64,000 nucleotides of DNA from Blastocatellia bacterium (GCA_021463145.1 JAJTWZ010000009.1:34628-98627), one strand, 5' to 3'; shown: positions 40,890 through 50,818, numbered from the stretch's first letter. Program-made: numbers and translations. The notes: generated by a model not told the origin, from the sequence alone.

Positions 40890-43672
40890 ACCTTCACCTT
40901 CCCTTCCTCTCGTCGGGTCAGGCGACGTCGCGCACGCTTCGGCGCGAATGGCGATCGTCGCTTGCCCGCCGACTTGACTGGCTCGACATCCTCGACAGCA
41001 CGATTCCGCTCGTCGACGGTCGGGTCGCGGTCGGACTCGAACTCTACCCTTTTGCCGCGGACGCGCTCACGGCCGGGCAGCGCAACAGCGCCTACCTTGC
41101 GGTCCGCGACGCCTTCGCGCGATTGCCAGAGCAGACGCACGTCCAGCTCTTCCATCGCAACTGGTACGCAACACCCGAAGACGTCCGATGCGAAATGCGC
41201 GAGAGACCGTCGTCGGGAAATCCGGAGATTGACGAGATCGTAGGCCGACGCCAGGCCTTTCTCGAAGGGCTTGCCTCAGGGGGCTTTCTCTACGAGCCCC
41301 GGTCCTACCTTTTTGTGACGTTTTCCCCGTCTGCGACCTGGAAGCTCGATGCGGCCGAGCGCGCCGGCAAGCGCGGCAAACGCCGGCTCTCGACAGGAGT
41401 TGCGGGCACCCGCCGCATTGTCCGGCGCTTTGCCGAGGAGCACGCACGAATGCTCGAGGACGTCGGTTTGAGGCTCGAATCGGTCGAGACGTCGCTTCGC
41501 TCAGCCGGGCTTCAGTCCCGAAGGCTCGGAGACGAGGAACTCGCGGGCCTGCTGCACTCGGAGCTCAACCCGCGCGACCGCGCATCGGGCATACGCAGGT
41601 CGATTGACCGGCGTGTGCTCACCGAGCCGTTCAACGCGAGCTACTACCTCGAGAACCCCTGGGCTCGTCCACCGTCGCTTCGCGAGCAGCTGGTCGGATC
41701 GGACGTCATCCGCAAGCACGACCGAATCGAAGTCGACGGCATCAGGACACGTTCTCTCTATCTGAAGACGCTGCCCGAGCACGCCGTGCCCGGAATGATC
41801 GAGTCCGTCACCTCGGGCCTGCACTTCGAATACTCACTTGCCTTAAACATCCGTGTCACGTCTCGCGCCGAGGAACTCGCGCGCCTTCGCGACCGCAAGA
41901 AGATGCACGACTCGATGAAATCGGCGTGGATCCACAACATCAAGCTCGACACGGCCGAAAGCGAGATCGCCGGAGCGCAGATCGATTCGCTCATCTACGA
42001 CACGATCGAGGGGCGGGACCGTCCACTCTCGGCCGGACTCGTCGTCACCTTCGAGGGCCGATCCGATTCGGAGCTTGCCTCACGGACGTCGACCGTCATC
42101 GACCGAATCCGGGGAATGCACTCGGCCGAGGCGCTTCACGACCGGTACCGTTCGATCGAGACGTGGATATCGGGTCTTCCGGCCCACGGACATTCGGACG
42201 AGCGGCTTCGCGAGACGACGCTCACGTGCGCGGCGGCGCTTGCGCCGGTCTTCGGGCGTTACCGGGGAACGTCGTCCTGGCCAGTGCGGCGCGACTCATC
42301 GGGATGGCCGCTCATATGCGCGCCGAACGACCGCGGAGAACTCGTCACGATCGATCCGGCCGAAACGCGGACCCGACATTGCGCCATCTGGGGCGCGACG
42401 AACTCCGGCAAATCCGTCTTCGCGCTTCAGATGATGCTTCGCCATGCACGGCATCCAGGCGCGAGAACCTATGTGATCGACGCGACGGGTACGCCCTACG
42501 AAACCGAGGACGGCATTGGCGAGAGTGCCGGCAGCTACGAGCGGATGGCGAAGATCGCCCGAGGGGAGTTCGTCGCCGTCGGTCCCGACATGCCGTGCTT
42601 CAACCCGTTCGCGATGCGAATGCATCCGGATGAGCTCGGGGATTCGAGAACCGACTCGGACGGGGTTCCGCTCTTCGCCTATATCCACACGCTCGCATTC
42701 CTCAAGGCCCTGCTCGTCGACGAGACCCGCCCCGCGGTCGACAAGGCGACCGAGGCCGTGCTTTTTGAAGTCCTCAAGAACCTGATGCGTGCGCGCCCGG
42801 ACCCAGACGACCCGCCCTTCATGGATCGCTTCTTGAAGGAATTGCACGCGGCCTCGCTTCGAAACGATCGCGCGCGGGACTGCTTCGAGGCACTGAGGCT
42901 CTACGGACCCGGCACACCATTCGGCGACTTCCTCTCGCGCAAGGATCGCCGTTTCAATTCCCGGAGCCCATTCGTCATCTTCGATCTCTCGCGCCTCAAG
43001 GAGTTCGGCCGCGACGCGGGCGCGATGCTCGTGCTCGTCGTCAACTGGATCGAGACCGAGATGCAGCGCGCGGCGCACCGGGACGCGAGAAAGCTGATCG
43101 TTGCCGACGAGCTCCACGACTACGTTCGCGGCCCGATGGGCGAGACGATGGTCCGATTCGCGAAGACGCTCAGGAAACGAAACGGCACGCTCGTCTATAT
43201 CTCGCAGGATCTTGCCGACCTCACGTCGTGGACAGCCGGCCAGGCCCTCATCTCCAACACCGGCACGAAGATCATCCTCGGCCTCGAGGACCGGGTGGAT
43301 ACCTACCGCGAGCAGTACAAGCTGACGGAAGCCGACTGCGACCTGATCGATTCCTTGGGCGGTCGCGGTGGGGGCGGCGAAGTCACGGCGACCCGTGCCG
43401 CGTTCGTCAAGTGTGGCAACAAGCGAACGCGACTGACGCTGCCGCTCGAGCCCGTCGAGTACTACATCACGACATCGGACCCGAAGGACGTCTCGCTGAT
43501 GCGGGCCTGTCAGGATGCCATCGGTCGGCCGGGTCGGGATCTTACTTACCTGCGCTTTTTCGATCTCGTCGCCTCCCGTTATCCGCCCGGATGGACCTCC
43601 GCAAACGATGTCGAAGGCGAATGCGCGCGACTGCGCGCAAGTACCGCGACCCGCACAAGGAGAACCGAATAA
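40886..43672 (+). CDS. VirB4-like secretion ATPase
   Basis: GTG 40886 gives 928 residues, a normal length for VirB4. About 1-450 resemble the VirB4 N-terminal region; Walker A GATNSGKSVFALQM lies near 501. Later come FVIFDLSRLKEFG, KLIVADELHDYV (Walker B, near 740) and RKRNGTLVYISQDLADL. It powers pilus assembly and substrate transfer at the inner membrane. The next gene's ATG overlaps its TAA stop by one base. Confidence 0.85.
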   Translation: MNLHLPFLSSGQATSRTLRREWRSSLARRLDWLDILDSTIPLVDGRVAVGLELYPFAADALTAGQRNSAYLAVRDAFARLPEQTHVQLFHRNWYATPEDVRCEMRERPSSGNPEIDEIVGRRQAFLEGLASGGFLYEPRSYLFVTFSPSATWKLDAAERAGKRGKRRLSTGVAGTRRIVRRFAEEHARMLEDVGLRLESVETSLRSAGLQSRRLGDEELAGLLHSELNPRDRASGIRRSIDRRVLTEPFNASYYLENPWARPPSLREQLVGSDVIRKHDRIEVDGIRTRSLYLKTLPEHAVPGMIESVTSGLHFEYSLALNIRVTSRAEELARLRDRKKMHDSMKSAWIHNIKLDTAESEIAGAQIDSLIYDTIEGRDRPLSAGLVVTFEGRSDSELASRTSTVIDRIRGMHSAEALHDRYRSIETWISGLPAHGHSDERLRETTLTCAAALAPVFGRYRGTSSWPVRRDSSGWPLICAPNDRGELVTIDPAETRTRHCAIWGATNSGKSVFALQMMLRHARHPGARTYVIDATGTPYETEDGIGESAGSYERMAKIARGEFVAVGPDMPCFNPFAMRMHPDELGDSRTDSDGVPLFAYIHTLAFLKALLVDETRPAVDKATEAVLFEVLKNLMRARPDPDDPPFMDRFLKELHAASLRNDRARDCFEALRLYGPGTPFGDFLSRKDRRFNSRSPFVIFDLSRLKEFGRDAGAMLVLVVNWIETEMQRAAHRDARKLIVADELHDYVRGPMGETMVRFAKTLRKRNGTLVYISQDLADLTSWTAGQALISNTGTKIILGLEDRVDTYREQYKLTEADCDLIDSLGGRGGGGEVTATRAAFVKCGNKRTRLTLPLEPVEYYITTSDPKDVSLMRACQDAIGRPGRDLTYLRFFDLVASRYPPGWTSANDVEGECARLRASTATRTRRTE

Positions 43673-44493
43673 TGAACTCACCACGCAGACGACCCTCTCA
43701 ATCGCGACGGGGGAGCAAGGCCGCGCCCGATCCAGCGCGACGCAGGCGCGCGGCCGCGATCGCGGCCGCCGTCATCATCACCCTGTGCGCCGTAGACCGC
43801 GCCGCAGCCCAGTTCGGCATCGGTGAAGCCGGCATCCTGCTTCGCATCCTCACGCAGAACGTCGAGATCAACGCGAAGCTCGCGACGAACAACAAGATCA
43901 CGCGCGACTACTGGAACTGGCACGAGAACGACCTGGCGGCCGGGTATCGCAGGGTGCTTCCGGAGATTGACCGACGCGTCACACGCATCTTCCGGGACCG
44001 CGAAATCGGCTACGTCGAGCAGGAACTTCGGCGCATCGAGGCGATGACGCGCGAGGGTCGAATATCACAGCAGAACCGGGATGACTACGAGCTTGCGTTC
44101 TCGAAGATCCCGGACACACCCGACGCGCTCGCCCAGCTTGCAGTCGACGAGAACGTCGTTCACCTGATGACGAAGGCTGGCCAGATCCAGAAGAAGCTCG
44201 ACGAATACCGCCGCGAATACGAACGGCTCGCCGCCGAGCAACAGGTTTCGCCCCATCGCGCCGACCAGATCGCCAAGCAACAGGACCTGCTTCGCGTGAA
44301 GATTGACGTCTGCCGCGCACAGATGGAGACCATCACGGCGACGAACGACGCGATGCAAACAGCGATGGCCAACAAGTTCGTCAAGGACGAGAAGGCCGCA
44401 CAGCTCGAGGTGGCCTCACAGCTGCGACTCTGGTGCCGGAGCGCAAAGCCTCCGTGGATGAGCGACGCCGCCCAGGTACCGGTCGAACAGTAA
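43672..44493 (+). CDS. VirB5/TrbJ-like protein
   Basis: This 273-residue protein has a basic N-terminus and signal peptide (AAAIAAAVIITLCAVDRAAAQFG), then a largely helical secreted domain with coiled-coil character (GQIQKKLDEYRREYERLAAEQQ). Position between VirB4 and VirB6 and the fold pattern fit VirB5/TrbJ, a minor pilus component at the tip. Sequence identity to known families is not obvious, so the call rests on context and architecture. Confidence 0.6.
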   Translation: MNSPRRRPSQSRRGSKAAPDPARRRRAAAIAAAVIITLCAVDRAAAQFGIGEAGILLRILTQNVEINAKLATNNKITRDYWNWHENDLAAGYRRVLPEIDRRVTRIFRDREIGYVEQELRRIEAMTREGRISQQNRDDYELAFSKIPDTPDALAQLAVDENVVHLMTKAGQIQKKLDEYRREYERLAAEQQVSPHRADQIAKQQDLLRVKIDVCRAQMETITATNDAMQTAMANKFVKDEKAAQLEVASQLRLWCRSAKPPWMSDAAQVPVEQ

Positions 44494-44527
44494 CGATGTA
44501 ACGCCGCATTCCGGGTGAGTGCACATC

Positions 44528-47002
44528 ATGAAACGCATCCTCCTCGCTTCTCTTCTCCTTCTCGTTTTCGCGATGCCCGCGGCTGCCGTCGCGCAGGACC
44601 CGTTCGGCGACCAGCTTGCGGAGAACGCCGCAGCCGACGAGCCGCCAGGGCAGACGGGAGACGAAGGGCACACGCTTCAGATCCTGGAGAACGCCGACGA
44701 TCTGATACGGGGCGGGGCTGAGCTCGCGCGCCGAATCCAGCAGCTCTCGCTGATCCTGTGCGCGATGATGATTGGCCTCGGAGTGGTCATGGCGAATCTC
44801 GGCAGTTTCACGGGACGCGACATCCGGCCGGTCGCCATCGCCGCCTACGGGCTCGGCGGCGCGATCGGCATTCTCGTCTACCCGCAGCTGATGGACTTCA
44901 CGAAGGAGATCTGCGACTCGACGGCCTACTTCATCGACACGTTCCAGTTCCGCATCCAGCAGGACGGGGCCGTGTCGTCGGCCGTCGCGGTCTTCGAGGA
45001 GATGGAGGCCTCAATCGGCGCCGCATTCGAAAAGGCCGAGTTCTGGACCCTTCTCACGTCGTCGTTCTCGGCACTCCTGATGTACCTCGCGTGGTTTCTG
45101 ATGATCCTCTTCTACGAGGGGTACCGCTTCATTTGGCAGGTGGGTTGGATCGCCCTGCTCGTGACCGGGCCGTTTGCGATGGCCGCGGCGGCAACGGGCA
45201 CGCAGGCGGGAACAAGGATCGCCCGAGGCTGGGTGATGTCGGTTCTGAACCTCGCCGTCTGGCCAATCGCCATCTCGATCCTGTTCGCCCTGCTACGCCT
45301 GGGACTTGGCAACTTCGGCGCCGACCCCGGTTCGATCGGCCTCAAACAGGCGCTCGTCGCCTTCATCGTCGCGTTCATGATTCCGGTCGTGCTCGGACTC
45401 ACGAAGACGTTTCTACACGGCGGAGGCCTCGACACGAATATCGCGGCATTCGCGAACCAGATGTCGACGATCGCGACCCTTGGCGCGCTGAAGGTAGCAG
45501 GAACGGCGATGTCGCACGTTCCAGTCGTCGGCGGCGCCTTCGGGCGCATCGCCTCCGGCGCCGGAGAGATGATGTCGGCGCAGGACCGTCAGGAACGGGA
45601 CGCCACGGTCTCGGCGGATCGCAGCGCTCGCGCGAGTCAGGTCGCCGGTAACCACGACAAACGTCAGGTCTCGCCAATGCCGTCAGGCGCCGAGCCGGAC
45701 CGCGCCGTCGAGCGTACGCCGCGAGAGGGTTCGACACCTCCTGGTATGCAATCGAGCAACGGCTCCGTCGTGACGTCACCCGGTGTGCTCGCGCGCCTCG
45801 GTGACGCAGGAAAGGAAACGGCGCTTGCTACCGGCCGAACCGCCTGGTCCGGTGCCAAGGTCATTGCCAACATGGCGAGCGTCGCCAATGAAAACCAGAT
45901 GAGGGAAATGGGATACGCCCGCGCGCCCCACCGAGTCGAGACTCCACCGCCAAGACCGAAACCCCGGCCTTCGGGTCCGCCTCGGGATTCCTCGTCCATT
46001 GAATCTGGCCCTCCCGCAAGCGGAGGATTCGCACCGGGGCCATCGTCACCCCCAGCAGGCGGCCACGGCCCGTCCGGCTCCGGGGCCGGATCGCATGGCG
46101 GTCCGAAGCCAAGAGACGGCGGGCCGTCGCCAGGCGGAGTAACGACTCCGGGGCCGGGAGTGGGACCGACCGATGGCCACTGGACCACCATGGGACGAGG
46201 CGGGGGCGAGTCCGGCCCCGAGACTTACGGAGCACCTCAAGGTCCTGGCGACAACGGGACATCCGCCGGAGCCGGCCAGAGTCTGACGAGCGGCGTCAGA
46301 ACGCCGACACTTGATGAAATGGGCATGGGACCGGCCTTTGGTCAACGCGGGTCCGCGCCCCCGGCCGGGCGCGACCAGCACACACGCCACGCAGCCGGTT
46401 CGCGTTCCTCGCCTCCGGCTGACAACTCGCGAGGCGGCCGTCATGACTACTCGGTCCTTTACGAGGAACCCGGCGGGCCGCCCGGAAACGTCACGGTAGA
46501 GCGTCGCGGCCAGTCGGCCATCACCCCAATTGGAGAACGGGAGTTCCGAATCGAGCAGGCCTCTCGCGACTCGTCACCCGACCTGGCCGATCACCGATCC
46601 GGGCAGACGCCACGCTCAGGCGCTGCTTCACCGTCCACAGTCAGCAGTACGGGCCGTCACGTCGTCGTCGAGCGCGACACGCCGCCGACCGACCGTCACG
46701 TCATCGAGGACTACTCGGGTTCGCAAGACGTCGCTCCAACCGAGCGCGTCATCATCGAGGAGGAGACGTCGTCGGGCAGCTACTCCGAACCCGATGGCGT
46801 CGTCTTCTCGGAGCCCGACCGGGATCATTCGGCTGGTCCGTCGGCACCGGACCGAACACCGGATCGAACCGGAGGCGGGCGATCGCGTGAGGACGTCGTC
46901 GAGCGCCTGATGACGACGGCGCGCACGAAGGCGCGGCGGTCGGACAACGCGTCGGACCGGGTCCGCACCGGCGGACTGCCGGATTCCGCGTACCACTCCT
47001 GA
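44528..47002 (+). CDS. VirB6/TrbL-like membrane protein with long disordered tail
   Basis: ATG 44528 starts a signal peptide (MKRILLASLLLLVFAMPAAAVAQ). Residues about 70-340 contain six or so hydrophobic helices, as in VirB6/TrbL channels. The remaining roughly 470 residues are Pro/Gly/Ser/Arg-rich and surely disordered. Long extensions of this type occur in TrbL and extended VirB6 proteins and may be exposed in the periplasm. It is 824 residues in all. Confidence 0.7.
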   Translation: MKRILLASLLLLVFAMPAAAVAQDPFGDQLAENAAADEPPGQTGDEGHTLQILENADDLIRGGAELARRIQQLSLILCAMMIGLGVVMANLGSFTGRDIRPVAIAAYGLGGAIGILVYPQLMDFTKEICDSTAYFIDTFQFRIQQDGAVSSAVAVFEEMEASIGAAFEKAEFWTLLTSSFSALLMYLAWFLMILFYEGYRFIWQVGWIALLVTGPFAMAAAATGTQAGTRIARGWVMSVLNLAVWPIAISILFALLRLGLGNFGADPGSIGLKQALVAFIVAFMIPVVLGLTKTFLHGGGLDTNIAAFANQMSTIATLGALKVAGTAMSHVPVVGGAFGRIASGAGEMMSAQDRQERDATVSADRSARASQVAGNHDKRQVSPMPSGAEPDRAVERTPREGSTPPGMQSSNGSVVTSPGVLARLGDAGKETALATGRTAWSGAKVIANMASVANENQMREMGYARAPHRVETPPPRPKPRPSGPPRDSSSIESGPPASGGFAPGPSSPPAGGHGPSGSGAGSHGGPKPRDGGPSPGGVTTPGPGVGPTDGHWTTMGRGGGESGPETYGAPQGPGDNGTSAGAGQSLTSGVRTPTLDEMGMGPAFGQRGSAPPAGRDQHTRHAAGSRSSPPADNSRGGRHDYSVLYEEPGGPPGNVTVERRGQSAITPIGEREFRIEQASRDSSPDLADHRSGQTPRSGAASPSTVSSTGRHVVVERDTPPTDRHVIEDYSGSQDVAPTERVIIEEETSSGSYSEPDGVVFSEPDRDHSAGPSAPDRTPDRTGGGRSREDVVERLMTTARTKARRSDNASDRVRTGGLPDSAYHS

Positions 47003-47012
47003 AAGGTGAGAA

Positions 47013-48137
47013 ATGGCCAAGCTGTACGACACGGGTGGACGCATCCTCTGGAGCTCGCGCGAGCCAGGCGTTTCCGGCACGCTCGCCAACGCATCGCTTA
47101 ACGGAGCGGATCTTTCCCGGCTTCGACTCTCGGACGTCGCAATCGAAGGGCAGCTTCTCTCCTACCTCAAACTCGACGGCGCCGTCTTCTCGAACGTCCG
47201 GTTTCACAAGGTGGACCTACACTCGGCGAGTCTTGTCGATGTCCGCTTCATCGACTGCCAGCTCAACGACGTCAACCTTCAGCGTGCCGACATGACGCGA
47301 AGCGTGATGACAACTCCAGCCGAAAGAATCGCGATAGAGCGCTCGATCTTTCACGGAACGGAGCTCTCTCTTGCCGATCTCTCGGGCCTTCACATCCGGG
47401 ATACGACGATGCACCACGCCGATCTGAGCGGCACGGATTTCTCGCGGACGCTTCTCGAGCGCTGTGATCTCGCCGAAGCCGAGATGTATCAGGTCGAAAC
47501 GACCGACGAGACCGGCGAATCTGTTCGCGTTGCGACGAACCTCGCGGGCACGCGCCTCAATCGCGTCAATCTTGATGGCATCTGGGCCTACGCACCGACG
47601 CTCGACGGGATCGACGTGATAGACGTCTCGCTTTGCGGAGCGACCATTCTCGGCGCGGACTTTCCGCTGCCCGGCCAAGGCTCCGTCGGCCGTCGCGGAG
47701 AGCTCGAGGGTGCCATCATTGGCACCGTGGTAGGGCCCTGGCCGATCGGGGCGACTTCGGGCGCCTTCGATCGCGAGACAGCCAGAGCCGCCGAGCGGAG
47801 CATGCGGGCGATGCGTCGCGGCGTCTCGGCACTGCTTCGGTCCTCATCACCGGAGATTGCATCGAGCATTGCGACCGTCGGTCGCGAGGTTCTCGACCGC
47901 TACGCGATCGAAGCCGGCGAGTGTCTGAGGCATAACCGGATGCCTCCGTCCCCTCGTCGGTACGCGGAGGAACTCATCGCGCCAAACAGACGAGTCGTTG
48001 GTTGTGAACTAAGCGAGGACGCCATCGACTCGCTCGAGCATCTCAGAGAGCGCGTTGCCGGCTCCGGTCACACAGCTTCAGTACTTGGCGTGCCTGCCAA
48101 CCGACGATGCGTCCCACCGCCAAGCCTCGGACTCTAA
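47013..48137 (+). CDS. Pentapeptide-repeat protein
   Basis: This 374-residue protein has many A(D/N)LxX repeats over about 20-215 (LNGADLSRLRLSDVAI, LQRADMTRS, HHADLSGTDFSRTLLERCDL), which fold as a right-handed square beta helix. The C-terminal 150 residues are helical and unrelated. It follows virB6 by ten bases with GAAAGGTGAG upstream, so it belongs to the secretion operon. Some relatives (Qnr, MfpA) mimic DNA and shield gyrase. Here, a role in protecting incoming DNA or as a structural part of the channel is possible. No known T4SS gene of this type comes to mind. Confidence 0.75.
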   Translation: MAKLYDTGGRILWSSREPGVSGTLANASLNGADLSRLRLSDVAIEGQLLSYLKLDGAVFSNVRFHKVDLHSASLVDVRFIDCQLNDVNLQRADMTRSVMTTPAERIAIERSIFHGTELSLADLSGLHIRDTTMHHADLSGTDFSRTLLERCDLAEAEMYQVETTDETGESVRVATNLAGTRLNRVNLDGIWAYAPTLDGIDVIDVSLCGATILGADFPLPGQGSVGRRGELEGAIIGTVVGPWPIGATSGAFDRETARAAERSMRAMRRGVSALLRSSSPEIASSIATVGREVLDRYAIEAGECLRHNRMPPSPRRYAEELIAPNRRVVGCELSEDAIDSLEHLRERVAGSGHTASVLGVPANRRCVPPPSLGL

Positions 48138-48212
48138 CAGCCGGAACCCATCGCACGTCTCCTTCCCCGACGTGACTTCCAGCGGGCATCGCGCCACTCG
48201 CGCAGCACTCGC

Positions 48213-48683
48213 TCACCCCTTCCTGATCGCCCGGCCCGTGGCGGTGATGCTCCACAACCCGGCCTCGCTCTCTTCAACGAGGTGCCACTCCTTGAGCAGC
48301 CTGCAGGTTCGCTCGATCTCGCCATCCGACAGACCCGTACGCTGCTCGAGCGCTCGACTCGAAAGACTCAAGCACGCTGAGCCCGACGGGTCGACGAGCG
48401 TGCCGAGAATGCGGTTTCGTATGGATCGGGAAGCGACTACATCGGGGTCCGACGCCGGGAGTAGTCTCTCGACCAAGGCAATCCCGCCGGGCAGTATTCT
48501 CCAAAGCTCAGGAGTGTTCCCGGTCGTCGCGAGACCTCGCGATTCGAACTCGCGGACCAGGCGGCGGCCGAGCGCCGGATCGACAATCGTCAGTCGTGCC
48601 GCTTCCTCAAGCCTCGTGCCCGAGGATCCCGAAGCCCAGGCACGATAGAAGCAAACGAGCGCGCGTTCGATCTCGTCCATCAT
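48213..48683 (-). CDS. Winged-helix regulator-like protein
   Basis: ATG 48683 gives 156 residues; the open frame begins earlier but without signals. The C-terminal half (SLSSRALEQRTGLSDGEIERTCRLLKEWHLVEESEAGLWSI split over about 110-150) is a winged helix. The N-terminal half also has a helix-wing look (LTIVDPALGRRLVREFESRGLA). It converges on the pentapeptide gene and is read from near the small zinc protein upstream. Target unknown. Confidence 0.58.
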   Translation of the reverse strand: MMDEIERALVCFYRAWASGSSGTRLEEAARLTIVDPALGRRLVREFESRGLATTGNTPELWRILPGGIALVERLLPASDPDVVASRSIRNRILGTLVDPSGSACLSLSSRALEQRTGLSDGEIERTCRLLKEWHLVEESEAGLWSITATGRAIRKG

Positions 48684-48856
48684 GGTCGCAATACTGAGCG
48701 AATGGCAAGAAAGCCTGCAAGCGGCGGTCTTCCGGCGCAACCGGTGGCCGCGTGCGACACGTACGATCGCGCGGCGCGAGCCACGCGATCTCACTTACAG
48801 GCGTTCGAACCCGGCGAGTCGCTCGCACCACACTGCCCTTCCACCCTCGCGAGAAG

Positions 48857-49066
48857 TCACTCTCGATTCGCCTGGTCGGTCCGTTCACCGACCATCACGC
48901 CGCATTCGACTTCAACTCCGACGCCGAGCGCTCCCTGAAGCCCGGAACCCAGCCTGAGATCGAGAACACCACGACACGAAAGACACTGCCACCGTTCGAT
49001 GGCAACGCAGATCGTGCCGCGTTTCCAGCACGCGCAGACTGCCAACCCCACTTCCAGTTCGTTCAT
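48857..49066 (-). CDS. Small possible zinc-ribbon protein
   Basis: This 69-residue frame has AAAGGGGG before its ATG and cysteines spaced as VCACWKRG and CLSCRGVL. That fits a minimal zinc ribbon. The C-terminal half is hydrophobic and Gly/Val-rich and not clearly protein-like. Moderate to low confidence that it is real. Confidence 0.38.
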   Translation of the reverse strand: MNELEVGLAVCACWKRGTICVAIERWQCLSCRGVLDLRLGSGLQGALGVGVEVECGVMVGERTDQANRE

Positions 49067-49328
49067 CGTAGCCGCCCCCTTTGAAACAACTTCTCGAAAC
49101 CGCGGACAGCATGTTCATCCGCAGGCGCATCAAATCTGGGACAACGCTCGAGAACCTTGGACGAATGATGACCGGACCCGGAACGGTTGAGAGATTTTCT
49201 CGACAGCGGCTGTCACAATCTACTTCGTCAGGCGGATTATTTAGTTGGGAACGGAACCGACGGCCCGATGGCCGTGGGCCCGGAAGGACCATCCGGTCCA
49301 CATCAGTCAACAGGAGGAGAACGACGAA

Positions 49329-49418
49329 ATGATCCCGAACAGAAACGATGCCGACGTCGGCGTGATCAGGCACCGGCGACGTCCCCAGCTTTCCGGCTGG
49401 ACATCGCGCGCTCCGTAA
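49329..49418 (+). CDS. Possible 29-residue leader peptide before the sigma factor
   Basis: ATG 49329 has AGGAGG nine bases upstream, the strongest ribosome-binding site in the 373-base gap 49067-49439. The frame is short and Arg-rich (HRRRPQLSGW) and stops 21 bases before the sigma-factor start. A small hairpin (GGACC-ATCC-GGTCC) lies about 40 bases before it. It could couple or attenuate translation of the sigma factor. Nothing else was found in the gap. Confidence 0.35.
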   Translation: MIPNRNDADVGVIRHRRRPQLSGWTSRAP

Positions 49419-49439
49419 TCCTCGGCCCAGGGAGGCTCA

Positions 49440-50021
49440 ATGAAAGCTACCCCATCCACTACGAGTAAAGACCCGTTCTCGGAAGAGGTACTCCTTCACC
49501 TGCGATCTCGGTTGATTCGATCAGCCGCTTATCGCCTCAACCGGGGTCGGAAGTGTTCCGACCCGTTCGACCACGCGCAGGATGTGACTTCGGACGCGAT
49601 CGTGCGCTATCTGACAACCTATGAACCGACGCGGGGGGTTCCACCGGTCAACTACGCACACCTGCTGCTTGGCTGGGAAGTTCGTAACCACGTCGGCTAC
49701 TTCGATAACGGTCAGGATCGTTGGCGACCTGGAACATGTTCAATTGTTCCGGCGCATGAGGCGTTCACCGACCGAATTAATGATGATACTCGCGCCGAGC
49801 TCCCCGAGCCACGCGATGATCTTCGAGCGACCGAGGCGCGACTGGAGCTGCTTGAGCTCATGTCGCATCTGACTCCGTCTCAGGCTCAAATATTCTGTCT
49901 TCGGGTCGACGCAGCGTCGTTTCACAAGATTGCGGCGATTCAGGGAAAGAACTACGAAGCAGTGAGACGCGACTACTATCGCGCCACTCAGATGCTCAGG
50001 GAACTTCGCAAGCGGAGGTGA
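49440..50021 (+). CDS. Sigma-70 family (ECF-like) RNA polymerase sigma factor
   Basis: ATG 49440 has GGGAGG upstream; 193 residues. The region 2-like part is SAAYRLNRG, then DHAQDVTSDAIVRYLTTYEP. The region 4-like part is LTPSQAQIFCLRVDAASFHKIAAI, then a recognition helix in NYEAVRRDYYRATQMLREL. Size and layout fit an ECF sigma factor or close relative. It would direct transcription of unknown targets, distinct from the sigma-54 set. The zinc-motif protein downstream is a candidate partner. Confidence 0.7.
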   Translation: MKATPSTTSKDPFSEEVLLHLRSRLIRSAAYRLNRGRKCSDPFDHAQDVTSDAIVRYLTTYEPTRGVPPVNYAHLLLGWEVRNHVGYFDNGQDRWRPGTCSIVPAHEAFTDRINDDTRAELPEPRDDLRATEARLELLELMSHLTPSQAQIFCLRVDAASFHKIAAIQGKNYEAVRRDYYRATQMLRELRKRR

Positions 50022-50070
50022 GCTCCCGAAAACAAGATAGTCCTGGCCTTCGGGCCTATTCGAATGAATC

Positions 50071-50110
50071 GGCGTCCCCGGTCCGGACAACAATCCGTTC
50101 CGGGGACGCC
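50071..50110. other. Stable hairpin between the sigma factor and the HX3CX2H protein
   Basis: GGCGTCCCCGG (50071-50081) and CCGGGGACGCC (50100-50110) form a perfect 11-bp stem with an 18-base loop. It could terminate the sigma-factor transcript or control read-through into the gene at 50173. Confidence 0.55.
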
Positions 50111-50172
50111 CAATTGATGGTGATGAGTTCGAAAGGGAACGCCAATCCAGCAACGAATGGAGAGAATCCACA

Positions 50173-50523
50173 ATGGCACAAACATGTACGGCGCCGGATC
50201 GTTGGGCCAAGACCCCGGGATCAGACGCAAGCGATACCGAAGTCGACCTTTTCCTCGAGCACGTCCTCGCGTGCCCGTTTCACCGAGCGCAGGTCGAGCG
50301 CGATCACAGAAGGCTCGACGCCCTGATAACCGAAGTTCGCGAGTCGCGTCACGGCGCACACCCACCATCCAGCACCGGGACGCGCAGGAGCGGACAACGT
50401 CAGTCGACATCAGGATCTCGAGCACGTCACTTTGAGAGTGACCAAGCCACCGGCATAGACGATCGTAGCGGGTCCGTAGGGTCACGTCCCGGGCTACCCG
50501 CAATGTCGGCACGAGCGACGTGA
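50173..50523 (+). CDS. Small protein with an HX3CX2H zinc-like motif, possible anti-sigma partner
   Basis: This 116-residue protein has GGAGAG before its ATG. The N-terminal 50 residues carry EHVLACPFHRAQVE, an H-x3-C-x2-H arrangement close to the zinc anti-sigma signature, with an additional Cys upstream. The C-terminal half is Ser/Arg/Gly-rich and disordered. It follows the sigma-factor gene by about 150 bases, so an anti-sigma role is reasonable but unproven. Confidence 0.45.
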   Translation: MAQTCTAPDRWAKTPGSDASDTEVDLFLEHVLACPFHRAQVERDHRRLDALITEVRESRHGAHPPSSTGTRRSGQRQSTSGSRARHFESDQATGIDDRSGSVGSRPGLPAMSARAT

Positions 50524-50818
50524 CAGAGCCAGCAATCAGTTCGCCGTGCGGCGCAAGGCCCCATCTCAAGTCATCGAACTTGCGCCGCACGGCCCCTTAC
50601 CGCTTTCCATCCCATATGGCTTGATGCCAGATCACTCGGGTCGGGTCCACGATTCTCCACCGCGACTCTCGCCGCTTCTTACCTCGAATGTGTGTCTGCT
50701 CGTCGATTCCCGGACGACATGCCGACAAGACACTGCCACCCGGCCATCACACCCGCAACATGATTCGATTCGTGGCGATCCTGACAGCGGCTACGCGTGG
50801 AGGAGCCCAGCGGCAATA

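Noticed and set aside
48541..48556. GATTCGAACTC as a tRNA T-loop
   Set aside because: It lies within the winged-helix gene and no acceptor, D or anticodon arms can be formed around it.
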